NCBI GenBank assembly: GCA_040755975.1
Contig: JBFLZY010000009.1
Span: 1-58,269, forward strand
Direction: 5' to 3'
Source of the DNA: JAIMBK01 sp040755975
Lineage (GTDB): Bacteria > Bacillota > Desulfotomaculia > Desulfotomaculales > Nap2-2B
DNA length: 58,269 nucleotides
Position numbers and translations under genes: made by a program. Under the pieces are notes generated by a model. It ran no database searches. It was given only the letters and a program-made list of their open reading frames with translations, and was not told the DNA's origin. Position 1 is the stretch's first letter. Every line of letters begins with the position of its first letter. Below are positions 25,053-34,123 of the stretch, piece after piece.

Positions 25053-28000
25053 ATTAGAGAGATTAATGGATCCCGCTAACCATAAATATCTTCTATTGGG
25101 GGAAATTGCAGCCTGGCTGCATGACATTAAGAAAACTTTTGGAAAAAAGATAATAAGTCTTCTTCCCGGTTTGTTGCCAAGAAAAGTAACAAAAATTCTC
25201 AGTAGCGAACGGTTTGATTATACATTGCCTATCTGGAACGAGCAAATTTTTCTACTGGGTGAAAAGCTACCCTTTCTAGATGTGTTCAAGGCTGTCGACC
25301 CAAATAGTGTTTCGTTAAAAGATCCCTACCCTCTTCAACTTTTGAGCAGGTGTCATGCTGCCGCCCACGTAGAGAAAGAAGATTTAGCTGATGGTGGGCC
25401 TGCTTCTTTTGTTTCGTCCCCATTTGGGTATGAACTGGATACACTTACAACGGTTTTAAACCGTGGCTCAACACCTTTCAAGGAGATTGAAACGCTTTTG
25501 GCAAACTTTCCGGACAAATTTGACCGGGTAGCTCTTAGAGACTCTTTTGAAAAAGTGTGGGGCGATACCAGACGTCCCATCAACGAGGTTACGCTGTGGG
25601 ACTACTCTTTTATTATAGCTGCCCTTTATAAAGCCGCCCTGGCTTTTTGTTTGCTTGTAAATCAAAAACCCGAACCAGTAAGCATACGTTGGAGGCTTTT
25701 AAGTGTAAGAGTTGATGGTATACAGTACCTCCTGGGCGCTCAAAGAATTCCTGATCTCCTGGCCCGTAAAACGATTCTTGCGAATGCTTTGGATAGGGTG
25801 AAGTTTCTTCTGGAAGATTTTTACCGCCTCGCCCTGGAAGTTTACCGGGACGAAAACGGAAGTATATATGTTTTTCCTGATCTGGATGTGTTGGATTGCA
25901 CTGATAAAGAAACATCTTTGGGAGAGATAATTTTAGAAGAATTTGGCAAGGGGACTATAAAAGAAAATATATCGTTAGCGCTAAAAGGCGAGGTTGTGCC
26001 CTGCCTTCGAGAAGACAGCACCGAAAAATCCTGGCGGGCAAAGTTGCAGTTAAAGGAGCAGTCAAAGGATGTACTGGTACTGGAAGTACCTCCTGTTAAT
26101 GAACACATTGCGCAACACATTCCTTTTCAGAGTTGTCCAGCTACTATAGGACACTGGTGGGAGAAAAACCGGGAGGAGGTTTGTATTGTATGTGGTTTGC
26201 GCCCCCGGGGCTATGGGGCTCAGGACCGAGAAATGCATTACAAGAGCAAACAGAAGAAAGAAAAATGCCCGGCAGATTGCCAAACCTGCAAAGCCATTAC
26301 GCGCGGTGTCTGCGACATCTGCGAGCACCGCCGGGCCGACCGGGCCCGGGAATGGGCGACCGAAAGGCTTTTTACCACCATCTGGATGGACGAGGTGGCC
26401 GACGTGAACGGGCGGGTGGCTCTGCTCGCCGGACAGTTTGACCTGACCCACTGGCTGGACGGTACGCTGGTAAGAACCCTGGCGGTAAGAAATCCGGCAA
26501 ATGTAAACGAGACTGAAAAAAAGGCCGACGCGGTGGCCAAGAACCCCTCCTTTGCCCGCCTGCGCCGGATCTGGGAAACCACCCGCAAGTTCTGGCAGGA
26601 AATCCTGCCGGCCGGGGAAGGGCAGGATCCCCGGGACAGTATAGCTGGTAGGGCAACTGGCCTGGCGGGGCCGCGGCTGGCCATTCGGGGCGCCTTAAAA
26701 CCGGCAAGGGGGGCTGTTCAGCCCGGACCATACCATGCCTATTCCCTGGTGCTTGAGGGCGGCGTGCGCCTGGATGTTGTCTGGGACGGGCAAAAGGGGC
26801 GTTTCCTCACCGCCGCCAACCTGGCCTGCGTCGCCCGTTTATTGGGGGAATCGCAGCCGGATCGTCGTGATCATGAAGACGAACTGGCTTACCAGCGTCG
26901 CCTTCACCAATGGGGGGCGCGGAAAATTGAGCAGGCAATTAAAAAGGCGGGCGGAGAAACTCTTGTCATCGAGGAACCGGCTGGCTCCGGCACAGATAAA
27001 TTTTGGGGTGAAATCAGCGGCATTCATGTCGAGGAAGTTCAGGGCGGTACATACGTTCCAGTCATTCCCATCCTGGCCGAACCCCGGACTTTTCTGGCCC
27101 TGGTGCCGGCCGGGCGGGCCCTGGCGGTGGTCAGGGCCATTAAAGAAAAGTACGAGCGGGAGATGGGGAAGGTGCGCAACCGCCTGCCCTTGAATATGGG
27201 CCTCGTTTTTGCCGACCGGCGAACGCCGCTGCGGGCCGTTCTGGATGCCGGGCGAAGGATGCTTAAGGGCCTGCAAGAGGCGGGGAGAGCGGTTGAAGGC
27301 TGGCGGGTGGATTTCGTTGCCGATTTTAATGGGGAGCGCTCTCCAGATTTTCTCGGCCCCGCAGGCCGGCCCGATCCCCATTTTGCCCGGTGGCGGGAAC
27401 TGAAGCTGGTCAAAAAGGAGCGCACCGCCACCTGGCGGGTGCCGCTGGTAATGGGCGACGCCCGGACGAAAGATCACTGGTACCCCTATGTTTTTATGGA
27501 GCAGCCGGCAAAAACGCCGGCCGACAAGCGAGGGCGTTCTTTTTCGGGCCCGAACCCGTGGAAAAACAACGGGCCGGGCAAGCTCGTCCATGCTGAAGAG
27601 CTGGAAGAAGGGGATCTCGTGTTCTTTGCTCCCGCCGCTCTGGACTGGGTCTGGCTCGATTCGGCGGGGCGGCGCTTTGAAGTTGCCTACGATCAGGAAG
27701 GCGTACGCCTGGACCCGGCTCTGCAGCGGCGCCCGTATCTTCTGGACGAACTCGGGCTTCTGGAAGATACCTGGGAAAACCTTTCCGGCCACCTCACCGC
27801 CACCCAGATTTACACTCTCCGGGATCTGATCGAAAGAAAGCGCGCGGAGTGGCAAAAAGACAAATGCGATCTGCAGGACGAGGAAGTGTTCCGGCAGTTT
27901 TGCCTGGACGCCGTGGCCTCCGCCCGGTGGCGGAAGGGAAGAGATGGCCCGCGGAAAAATAAATATCCCTGGGAGGTTGCCGGCAAAGACAGGCCCGGGT

Positions 28001-28125
28001 GGCTTGCCGGCCTGGCCGTCCTGGCGGCAAGGGGGCTGCTGGCCGATTGCATCGAGCTGCATCTGCAGATTTTGAAAAGGGAAACACGTAGCCCGTTCGA
28101 GAAGGGTCAGGAGGTGGAAGAATGA
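25045..28125 (+). CDS. csx11: Csx11-like Cas10/Cmr2-family large subunit, cyclase motif lost
   Basis: A 1026-residue protein in the position of Cas10. The N-terminus has an HD dyad (AWLHDIKK, H26-D27) and a later CHAAAHVEKEDLADG, so an HD nuclease is possible. A Cys cluster follows (C380, C383, C408, C412, C415, C423, C426). The palm region shows WMDEVADVNGR, then ILAEPRTFLALVPAGRAL and LPLNMGLVFADRRTPLRAVL. EPRT (679-682) stands where GGDD is expected, so cyclic oligoadenylate synthesis should be lost. This matches my memory of the Csx11 family. The first third is visibly AT-richer than the rest. Start and stop overlap both neighbours. Confidence 0.8.
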   Translation: MIELERLMDPANHKYLLLGEIAAWLHDIKKTFGKKIISLLPGLLPRKVTKILSSERFDYTLPIWNEQIFLLGEKLPFLDVFKAVDPNSVSLKDPYPLQLLSRCHAAAHVEKEDLADGGPASFVSSPFGYELDTLTTVLNRGSTPFKEIETLLANFPDKFDRVALRDSFEKVWGDTRRPINEVTLWDYSFIIAALYKAALAFCLLVNQKPEPVSIRWRLLSVRVDGIQYLLGAQRIPDLLARKTILANALDRVKFLLEDFYRLALEVYRDENGSIYVFPDLDVLDCTDKETSLGEIILEEFGKGTIKENISLALKGEVVPCLREDSTEKSWRAKLQLKEQSKDVLVLEVPPVNEHIAQHIPFQSCPATIGHWWEKNREEVCIVCGLRPRGYGAQDREMHYKSKQKKEKCPADCQTCKAITRGVCDICEHRRADRAREWATERLFTTIWMDEVADVNGRVALLAGQFDLTHWLDGTLVRTLAVRNPANVNETEKKADAVAKNPSFARLRRIWETTRKFWQEILPAGEGQDPRDSIAGRATGLAGPRLAIRGALKPARGAVQPGPYHAYSLVLEGGVRLDVVWDGQKGRFLTAANLACVARLLGESQPDRRDHEDELAYQRRLHQWGARKIEQAIKKAGGETLVIEEPAGSGTDKFWGEISGIHVEEVQGGTYVPVIPILAEPRTFLALVPAGRALAVVRAIKEKYEREMGKVRNRLPLNMGLVFADRRTPLRAVLDAGRRMLKGLQEAGRAVEGWRVDFVADFNGERSPDFLGPAGRPDPHFARWRELKLVKKERTATWRVPLVMGDARTKDHWYPYVFMEQPAKTPADKRGRSFSGPNPWKNNGPGKLVHAEELEEGDLVFFAPAALDWVWLDSAGRRFEVAYDQEGVRLDPALQRRPYLLDELGLLEDTWENLSGHLTATQIYTLRDLIERKRAEWQKDKCDLQDEEVFRQFCLDAVASARWRKGRDGPRKNKYPWEVAGKDRPGWLAGLAVLAARGLLADCIELHLQILKRETRSPFEKGQEVEE

Positions 28126-29258
28126 ATCGGGAACAAAGTAAAAAACCGTTCTTTACCTGCCGCTATCTTCTGGTAACTGTAGATCCTGTTCATATCGGCA
28201 CCGGCGGTTACCGCCTGGGGCGGGTGGACCTGAGCATTGTCCGGGAGCCGGGGACGCGTCTGCCCAAAATCCCCGGCACAAGTTTCAGCGGGGCCATCCG
28301 TTCCTACGCCGCCTACCGCTTCGGCAAGCGCCGGTGCGCCGGGCAGGGCCAGCCACGGGAGGGGAACGAAGGTCATTGCGGCCGGCCCACCTGCCCCATC
28401 TGCTACACCTTCGGGACGGCCCGGGAGGAAGGGGGCGGGCACAGCGGCGTGGTTTCCATCGGTGACGCCCGCCTTCTGCTCTTTCCCGTTTATTCCATGG
28501 CCGGGCCGGTCTGGGTGAGTACCCGGAACATCCTGGAAGAAGCGGGATGGAAAGTCGATACGGCAGATCCTCCCGCAACCACCATGGATTGGGACAGGCC
28601 GCTTAACCTGGGCTGGCTGATGATCGAAAAGCCCGGAAAAGCGGGCGTGGAGCCGCCGGCAGCCTGGAAAGACGCTAAAGAATGGCGGGAGGTCCGGGAC
28701 CGGATCGTCGTCCTTCCGGAAAAACTCTTTTCCCAGGTGGTAAATTCCAACCTGGAGGTACGCACTTCCGTCAGCATCGACCCCGATACCGGAGCGGCCC
28801 GGGAAGGCGCCCTGTTCACCTACGAGGCGATTCCCAGGGCGGCGTTCCTCTGGATGGATGTAATCGTGGATGATTACAGGCAGGCGTTCCCCAGCCGGCA
28901 GCGCCTGGACGAATGGAAAAGGATCCTGGAAGGGAAAGACGAGGCGGCGAAAAAGAGGCTGCTTGCAGGATGGGGCCTCTGGAAGGAAAATGAAGGGAAC
29001 GGGTTACCCGGCAAGGCACTGGAAAAAGCTTTGGCCTGGGTGAAAAGCGATCTGGAACATTATTCTACGGGAGCTTTGCCCCAAAATACCGGTTCCTGGC
29101 GTTTTGATCCCGCCCGGGGCGATGATCTTCCCTCCGACGTGGTCGCCTCCGCCCTGGAATGGCTGGGACACCTCGGCATTGGCGGCATGGGAACGCGGGG
29201 CTTCGGCAGAATCCGGCGGTTGGCGGGGAGGTGCGGTGATGGGCGGCAATGTTTTTAA
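28122..29258 (+). CDS. cmr4: Cmr4-family Cas7 backbone RNase
   Basis: A 378-residue RAMP protein. PVHIGTGGYRLGRVDLSIVR places D36 where Cmr4/Csm3 proteins have the Asp that cuts bound target RNA, so slicing activity appears retained. KIPGTSFSGAIRSYAAYRFG, then CPICYTFGTARE, SIGDARLLLFPVYSMAGPVW and a final GMGTRGFGRI complete the family pattern. It would form the repeating filament along the guide RNA. It overlaps the Csx11-like gene by 4 bases and the cmr5 gene by 20. Confidence 0.88.
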   Translation: MNREQSKKPFFTCRYLLVTVDPVHIGTGGYRLGRVDLSIVREPGTRLPKIPGTSFSGAIRSYAAYRFGKRRCAGQGQPREGNEGHCGRPTCPICYTFGTAREEGGGHSGVVSIGDARLLLFPVYSMAGPVWVSTRNILEEAGWKVDTADPPATTMDWDRPLNLGWLMIEKPGKAGVEPPAAWKDAKEWREVRDRIVVLPEKLFSQVVNSNLEVRTSVSIDPDTGAAREGALFTYEAIPRAAFLWMDVIVDDYRQAFPSRQRLDEWKRILEGKDEAAKKRLLAGWGLWKENEGNGLPGKALEKALAWVKSDLEHYSTGALPQNTGSWRFDPARGDDLPSDVVASALEWLGHLGIGGMGTRGFGRIRRLAGRCGDGRQCF

Positions 29259-29673
29259 CCTGGACCTGCTTGCCGCGGATTGCGCTCAAAAGATGGTTGA
29301 AAAGGCCCGGGAAGCGACAGGGGAAGCCGGAAAATCCATAGAAACCCTGGAGCGCCTGGTGACCAAAACGTTGGGCGTGCTTCAGGTACAGGGTGTTTAC
29401 GCCGCGATGCTGTTTCTTTTCTCCCGCTCCGACGGCGAAGAAGGGACGGCGAAGAATATCAGGGAGAATTTATTGGGTTTGCTTGGCAAATTGCCCGGCC
29501 TTCAAAATAATGATCAATTGCCGGTAAATGTTGTTCAGCAGGAAGCACTAAAGTTTATTAAAGAAAACATTTTACACAATCTGGATAACCTTCTCCTGGT
29601 TCGCGAGCTGTACGAACAAACGCTGATTTACGCCCGTTACGGGGCCAAGGCGGCCAGAAACAGGGAGGCGTGA
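29239..29673 (+). CDS. cmr5: Cmr5-family small subunit (Cas11)
   Basis: A 144-residue helical protein matching Cmr5: LAADCAQKMVEKAREATGE, then TLGVLQVQGVYAAMLFLFSR and LLLVRELYEQTLIYARYGAK. It stabilises the inner filament of type III-B effectors. ATG 29239 has GGGAGGTG about 7 bases upstream and lies inside the end of cmr4. The following RAMP gene starts 3 bases after its stop. Confidence 0.85.
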   Translation: MGGNVFNLDLLAADCAQKMVEKAREATGEAGKSIETLERLVTKTLGVLQVQGVYAAMLFLFSRSDGEEGTAKNIRENLLGLLGKLPGLQNNDQLPVNVVQQEALKFIKENILHNLDNLLLVRELYEQTLIYARYGAKAARNREA

Positions 29674-29676
29674 ATA

Positions 29677-30627
29677 GTGGGTTGGCTGCACTACCGCATC
29701 ACCTTCCGCCTACTCAGCCCCCTGCACGTGGGTCACCGCAAGGCAGGCAACCTCATGCAGACCAGGCGTTACGTGCCGGGAAAATCGCTCTGGGGGGCGC
29801 TGACCGCGCGCCTGACCCAGGACGCCGGCAGCGGCTTCAAACCGGAGGCTTACGAGGCGGTGGGCAGGGTTGTTCAATCCTGTTTTCGTTTTGGGTACCT
29901 TTATCCGGCATACATGGAAACGGGCGCGGCGGGTGTGCCGGACGCGGAAGAACTGAAACCCTTTTTTCCGTGGGAAAAAGGCAGGGTTCCCTTTGATTAT
30001 CTGTTTCTCGAAAGCCATACCGGCACTGCCGTAGATGCAGGCAGCCGGGGCGCCCTTGCCGGCAGCCTGCACGAAACGGAATTCATTTCCCCGCAGACCC
30101 GTCCTGAACGGGATAATCCCTTGAGTCTTCCCGTTTATCTGACAGGGGATTTATGGGTGAAAAAGACGCCGGGGGAAGTCGAAAAAAACCTGCAAGAAGT
30201 CCCTGAAGCGCTGCGGGGCGTGGCGGTGAAAGCGTTCGCCGAGTGGGGGAGTGGATTGGATAAACTTCAACTGGGCGGCGAGCAGAAGTACGGGTGGGGT
30301 ATGGTCAGACTGGTTGCCAAAAAAGAAACGGAAAAACTTATTCATCCCGGCTGGCAGTGGGTTAAAAGCGAAGACGGAGAAGTCGTGCTGGCCGCAGTGG
30401 AAGACGATGCCCCTTTGCTTGCCCACGCCCTGGCAACAGAGGTGGGATCAGGCCGGCAGTTGATTCCCGTCCGGGGGTCCGTCGAACCGGTGGTCGGCCG
30501 GGAAACCCGGCAAGACGGATTCGGTGCCTCCCTTTCCCCCGCCCTCATCTGCTGGGAGCCAGGCGGCAAGGTCAGGCGAAACCAAAAAATGCGGGTGGAA
30601 GGAAACGGCATCTGGAGGCCGGTTTAA
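29677..30627 (+). CDS. RAMP protein, Cas5/Csx10-Cmr3-like
   Basis: A 316-residue RAMP-superfamily protein: LHYRITFRLLSPLHVGHRKA, QTRRYVPGKSLWGALTARLT and the glycine loop LGGEQKYGWGMVRL. It occupies the place of the Cas5-type subunit (Cmr3 or Csx10) that holds the 5' handle of the guide RNA. A Cas6-like processing role cannot be excluded because no separate Cas6 is present. GTG 29677 lies 8 bases after GGGAGG. It is the last type III gene; pglX starts 39 bases downstream with no terminator between. Confidence 0.7.
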   Translation: MGWLHYRITFRLLSPLHVGHRKAGNLMQTRRYVPGKSLWGALTARLTQDAGSGFKPEAYEAVGRVVQSCFRFGYLYPAYMETGAAGVPDAEELKPFFPWEKGRVPFDYLFLESHTGTAVDAGSRGALAGSLHETEFISPQTRPERDNPLSLPVYLTGDLWVKKTPGEVEKNLQEVPEALRGVAVKAFAEWGSGLDKLQLGGEQKYGWGMVRLVAKKETEKLIHPGWQWVKSEDGEVVLAAVEDDAPLLAHALATEVGSGRQLIPVRGSVEPVVGRETRQDGFGASLSPALICWEPGGKVRRNQKMRVEGNGIWRPV

Positions 30628-30666
30628 TAAGGAGCCTGCTTAATAAAAGAGGGAGCCGGAAATAAT

Positions 30667-33600
30667 ATGGAACAGTTACCTTTGTTCAATCATGAGCAAA
30701 AAACGGTGGAGTGTTTGGGGGCGACCTTCGCCGGCGATGAAGAACGGCGCCGGTATTTCCTGGAAAAGCTCCGCGCCGGGCTTGAGGAACTGCAGGAAAG
30801 GCTGGGGGGTGTCCCTTTCTCCGGGGTTGAGGACACTGTAGCGCGCCTGAAGTCTTTCCGGCACTGGTCCTTCGGCGGTGAGGAGCGCATCCGGGAACTG
30901 GTCGGACGCATCGCCGCCGCTGCCCGTACGGCCCGGGAAGATGAAACGGGAGCGCGCGATCTGCTCAGTCTCTACAAAGATGAGGTCGGTTTTCCCCGCG
31001 GAAAGCTCGAGGACATCCTGGCCCTTTCCGATCCGCCGTACTACACCGCCTGTCCGAACCCGTTCGTTGAAGATTTCCTCAAATGTTACGGCAAGCCTTA
31101 CGACCCCGCTGCGGATAACTACCGCCGGGAGCCCTTTGCGGCGGACGTCAGCGAAGGGAAGAACGACCCGATTTACAACGCTCACTCCTACCATACCAAG
31201 GTCCCGCACAAGGCGATTATGCGCTATATCCTGCATTATACGGAACCAGGGGATATTGTTTTCGACGGCTTCTGCGGGACGGGGATGACCGGCGTGGCGG
31301 CCCAGCTGTGCGGCGACAGGGCCGTGGTGGAATCCCTGGGTTACAGGGTGGACGAGGAGGGCGTCGTTTATCAGCAGGAAAGGGAGGAGGGAACCGACGG
31401 GAAAACCCGGACTGTACGGAAGCCCTTCTCGAAACTGGGCGCCCGCCGGGCCGTCCTCAACGATCTCTCCCCGGCCGCCACCTTCATCGCCTACAACTAC
31501 AATACCCCGGTAGATGTGGAAGCCTTTGCGCGCGAGGCCCGGCGCATCCTCCGGGAGGTAGAGGATGAGTGCGGCTGGATGTACGCCACGCTGGTTACGA
31601 GTTCGGAGCCGCCAGCTTCTGGTTCAGAGTTGCGGGTTGCGGGTTCGGAACTGGCAGTTGCGGGGCCGGGGCTGCGAATTGTGGGCCAGGGTTCGCCTGG
31701 CTCCGGCTCCAGAGCGGGTATCGCTGGTCCGGTGGTGGACGAAGTAAACAGGCTGGCGGAAATGATTCGCCGGGCCGGCTCCGCCGACGAAGTCCGCGGG
31801 CTCATCAGCCGGCTCCGGGCACACGGCAGGCAGCTCGAAGCCCGTGACGCGCAGTCTATGGTTTCAAGCCTGCAGCTCGGAACCATCAACTATACCGTCT
31901 GGTCCGACGTTTTCGTCTGCCCGGAATGCTCCCGGGAAGTGGTCTTTTGGAAAGCGGCGGTGGATAAGAAAGCGGGCAAAGTGCATGACGAATTCCCCTG
32001 CCCCCACTGCACCGCCCTGCTCACCAAGCGCCGCCTCGAGCGGGCCTGGGTGATCGGGTTTGACAAAACCACCGGCGAAACCGTCCGCCAGGCCAAACAG
32101 GTACCGGTGCTGATCAACTATTCCACGGGCAAAAAGCGCTACGAGAAAAAGCCCGACGCCTTTGACCTGGCGCTCATCGAGAAAATTGAGGAATTCGAAA
32201 TCCCGCACTGGTTTCCGACCGACCGGATGCCGGAGGGGGATGAGTCAAGACGAAACGACGACATCGGCATCACTCATGTGCACCATTTTTATACGAAACG
32301 GAATTTGTGGGTGCTCGGGAGGTTATTTTTTAAATTCCCAAACCGACTAGATAGCTGGTTATGGCTATCAGGACATAATCGTGATGTAAGTAAGTTAACA
32401 GCAGTTGATATAAAGAAGTTTTTTCTAGGTGGCGGCGGCCCAATGTCAGGGGGTGTTAAAGGAACACTTTATGTACCTTCTATTTTTGTTGAAAAATCCC
32501 CTATATTTTCGTATGCTAATAGACTAAAGACTTTAAGTCAAAAGCAGTGGTACAATAGCTCACGAACCTTCTCTTGTTTTACTAACTCTTCATTATATTT
32601 GCTATTTCTTGGGCAAGATGTTGTTGATTATATTTTTACCGACCCTCCCTTCGGCGGTAATCTTATGTATTCCGAACTCAACTTCCTCTGGGAAGCTTGG
32701 CTCAGGGTTTTCACCAACAACAAGCCTGAAGCCATCGAGAACGAGACTCAGGGCAAGGGAGCATCCGAGTATCAACAGCTCATGACTCGCTGCTTCCAGG
32801 AATATTACCGCGTGCTCAAGCCGGGCCGCTGGATGACGGTGGAATTCCACAATTCCAAAAACAGGGTCTGGAACGCCATCATGCAGGCGCTCCAGGCGGC
32901 GGGCTTCGTGGTCGCCGACGTGCGGACGCTGGATAAAAAGCAGGGGACGTTCAAGCAGGTGACCAGTGCCGGGGCGGTCAAGCAGGACATCATCATTTCC
33001 TGCTACAAGCCCAACGGCGGCCTGGAGCAGCGCTTCAAACTTACGGCTGGCACCGAAGAAGGCGTCTGGGACTTTGTCCGCTCGCACTTAAAGCAGTTGC
33101 CCGTTTTTGTTGCCAGGGAAGGCAAGGCCGAGATCATTGCCGAACGGTTGAATTATATGCTTTTCGACCGCATGGTTTCCTTTCACGTCCGGCACGGTGT
33201 GACCGTACCGCTTTCGGCGGCGGAGTTCTACCAGGGATTGGTCCAGCGCTTTCCCGAGCGGGACGGCATGTACTTCCTGCCGGACCAGGCGGCCGAGTAC
33301 GACCGGAAGCGCATGACGGTAAGAGAGGTCCTGCAGCTGCAGTTCTATGTCACCGACGAGGCCTCGGCCATCCAGTGGCTTAAGCAGCAGCTCACCAGGA
33401 AGCCGCAGACTTTCCAGGAACTCCACCCGCAGTTCCTCAGGGAAATCGGCGGCTGGCAGAAGCACGAAAAGCCCCTGGAATTAAAGGAACTGCTGGAGCA
33501 GAACTTCCTGGTGTACAACGAAAGAGGCCCCATTCCGGCCCAGCTTGTCTCCTGGATGAAACAGAGCGAGAAGCTGCGCGGTATAATCCAGGCCGAACTT

Positions 33601-33954
33601 GCCACCGGCCGGGCGGTGGAGGATAACGGCCGCCTGGAGACCGGCAACCCGGAGCTCCTCCGGGCGGTGAAGGACCGCTGGTACGTGCCCGACCCCAACA
33701 GGGCGGGCGACCTGGAAAAGTTGCGCGAGCGGGCCCTCCTGCGGGAGTTCGAGGAATACAGGATCTCATCCCAGCGCCGCCTGAAGGTATTCCGCCTGGA
33801 GGCGGTGCGCGCTGGGTTCAAAAAGGCCTGGCAGGACAAGGACTACACCACCATCATCACCGTAGCGCGCAAAATCCCGGAGAATGTTCTCCAGGAAGAC
33901 CCGAAACTGCTGATGTGGTACGACCAGGCGCTGACGCGAACGGGGGAGGGATAA
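30667..33954 (+). CDS. pglX: BREX-3 DNA methyltransferase PglX (PglXI, DUF1156 type)
   Basis: A 1095-residue adenine-type DNA methyltransferase that marks host DNA and is needed for phage exclusion in BREX. SDPPYYTACPNPF begins near D122, the SAM-binding FDGFCGTGMTG lies at 199-209 and the catalytic TDPPFGG at D659-F662. A zinc ribbon (CPEC at 418-421, CPHC about 446) lies between them. Two oddities: a Gly/Ser/Ala-rich in-frame insertion (about 31609-31725), and an AT-rich island just before the catalytic motif (about 32281-32640) that probably belongs to target recognition. ATG 30667 is preceded by GGGAGCCGGAAA. Normally brxHII follows; here tcmP does. Confidence 0.88.
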   Translation: MEQLPLFNHEQKTVECLGATFAGDEERRRYFLEKLRAGLEELQERLGGVPFSGVEDTVARLKSFRHWSFGGEERIRELVGRIAAAARTAREDETGARDLLSLYKDEVGFPRGKLEDILALSDPPYYTACPNPFVEDFLKCYGKPYDPAADNYRREPFAADVSEGKNDPIYNAHSYHTKVPHKAIMRYILHYTEPGDIVFDGFCGTGMTGVAAQLCGDRAVVESLGYRVDEEGVVYQQEREEGTDGKTRTVRKPFSKLGARRAVLNDLSPAATFIAYNYNTPVDVEAFAREARRILREVEDECGWMYATLVTSSEPPASGSELRVAGSELAVAGPGLRIVGQGSPGSGSRAGIAGPVVDEVNRLAEMIRRAGSADEVRGLISRLRAHGRQLEARDAQSMVSSLQLGTINYTVWSDVFVCPECSREVVFWKAAVDKKAGKVHDEFPCPHCTALLTKRRLERAWVIGFDKTTGETVRQAKQVPVLINYSTGKKRYEKKPDAFDLALIEKIEEFEIPHWFPTDRMPEGDESRRNDDIGITHVHHFYTKRNLWVLGRLFFKFPNRLDSWLWLSGHNRDVSKLTAVDIKKFFLGGGGPMSGGVKGTLYVPSIFVEKSPIFSYANRLKTLSQKQWYNSSRTFSCFTNSSLYLLFLGQDVVDYIFTDPPFGGNLMYSELNFLWEAWLRVFTNNKPEAIENETQGKGASEYQQLMTRCFQEYYRVLKPGRWMTVEFHNSKNRVWNAIMQALQAAGFVVADVRTLDKKQGTFKQVTSAGAVKQDIIISCYKPNGGLEQRFKLTAGTEEGVWDFVRSHLKQLPVFVAREGKAEIIAERLNYMLFDRMVSFHVRHGVTVPLSAAEFYQGLVQRFPERDGMYFLPDQAAEYDRKRMTVREVLQLQFYVTDEASAIQWLKQQLTRKPQTFQELHPQFLREIGGWQKHEKPLELKELLEQNFLVYNERGPIPAQLVSWMKQSEKLRGIIQAELATGRAVEDNGRLETGNPELLRAVKDRWYVPDPNRAGDLEKLRERALLREFEEYRISSQRRLKVFRLEAVRAGFKKAWQDKDYTTIITVARKIPENVLQEDPKLLMWYDQALTRTGEG

Positions 33955-34123
33955 TAAGCTCTCACAAAACTAACGTTTCTTAAAAAAATCAAGAAGAGCC
34001 CCTGTCATTTTAAGGTATTTTTAGTTAACAGATAACGGCTTAGCTAACGGATCAGCTTTAGAGGACCAATAAACAGGTTTTGTAATAAGCTTTAAAATAA
34101 AAAGTGGAGGGGGAATATACCGT

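Noticed and set aside
26839..28062. A 407-codon minus-strand frame within the Cas10-like gene
   Set aside because: Low-complexity Pro/Gly/Arg-rich translation opposite a well-supported gene; a composition artefact.
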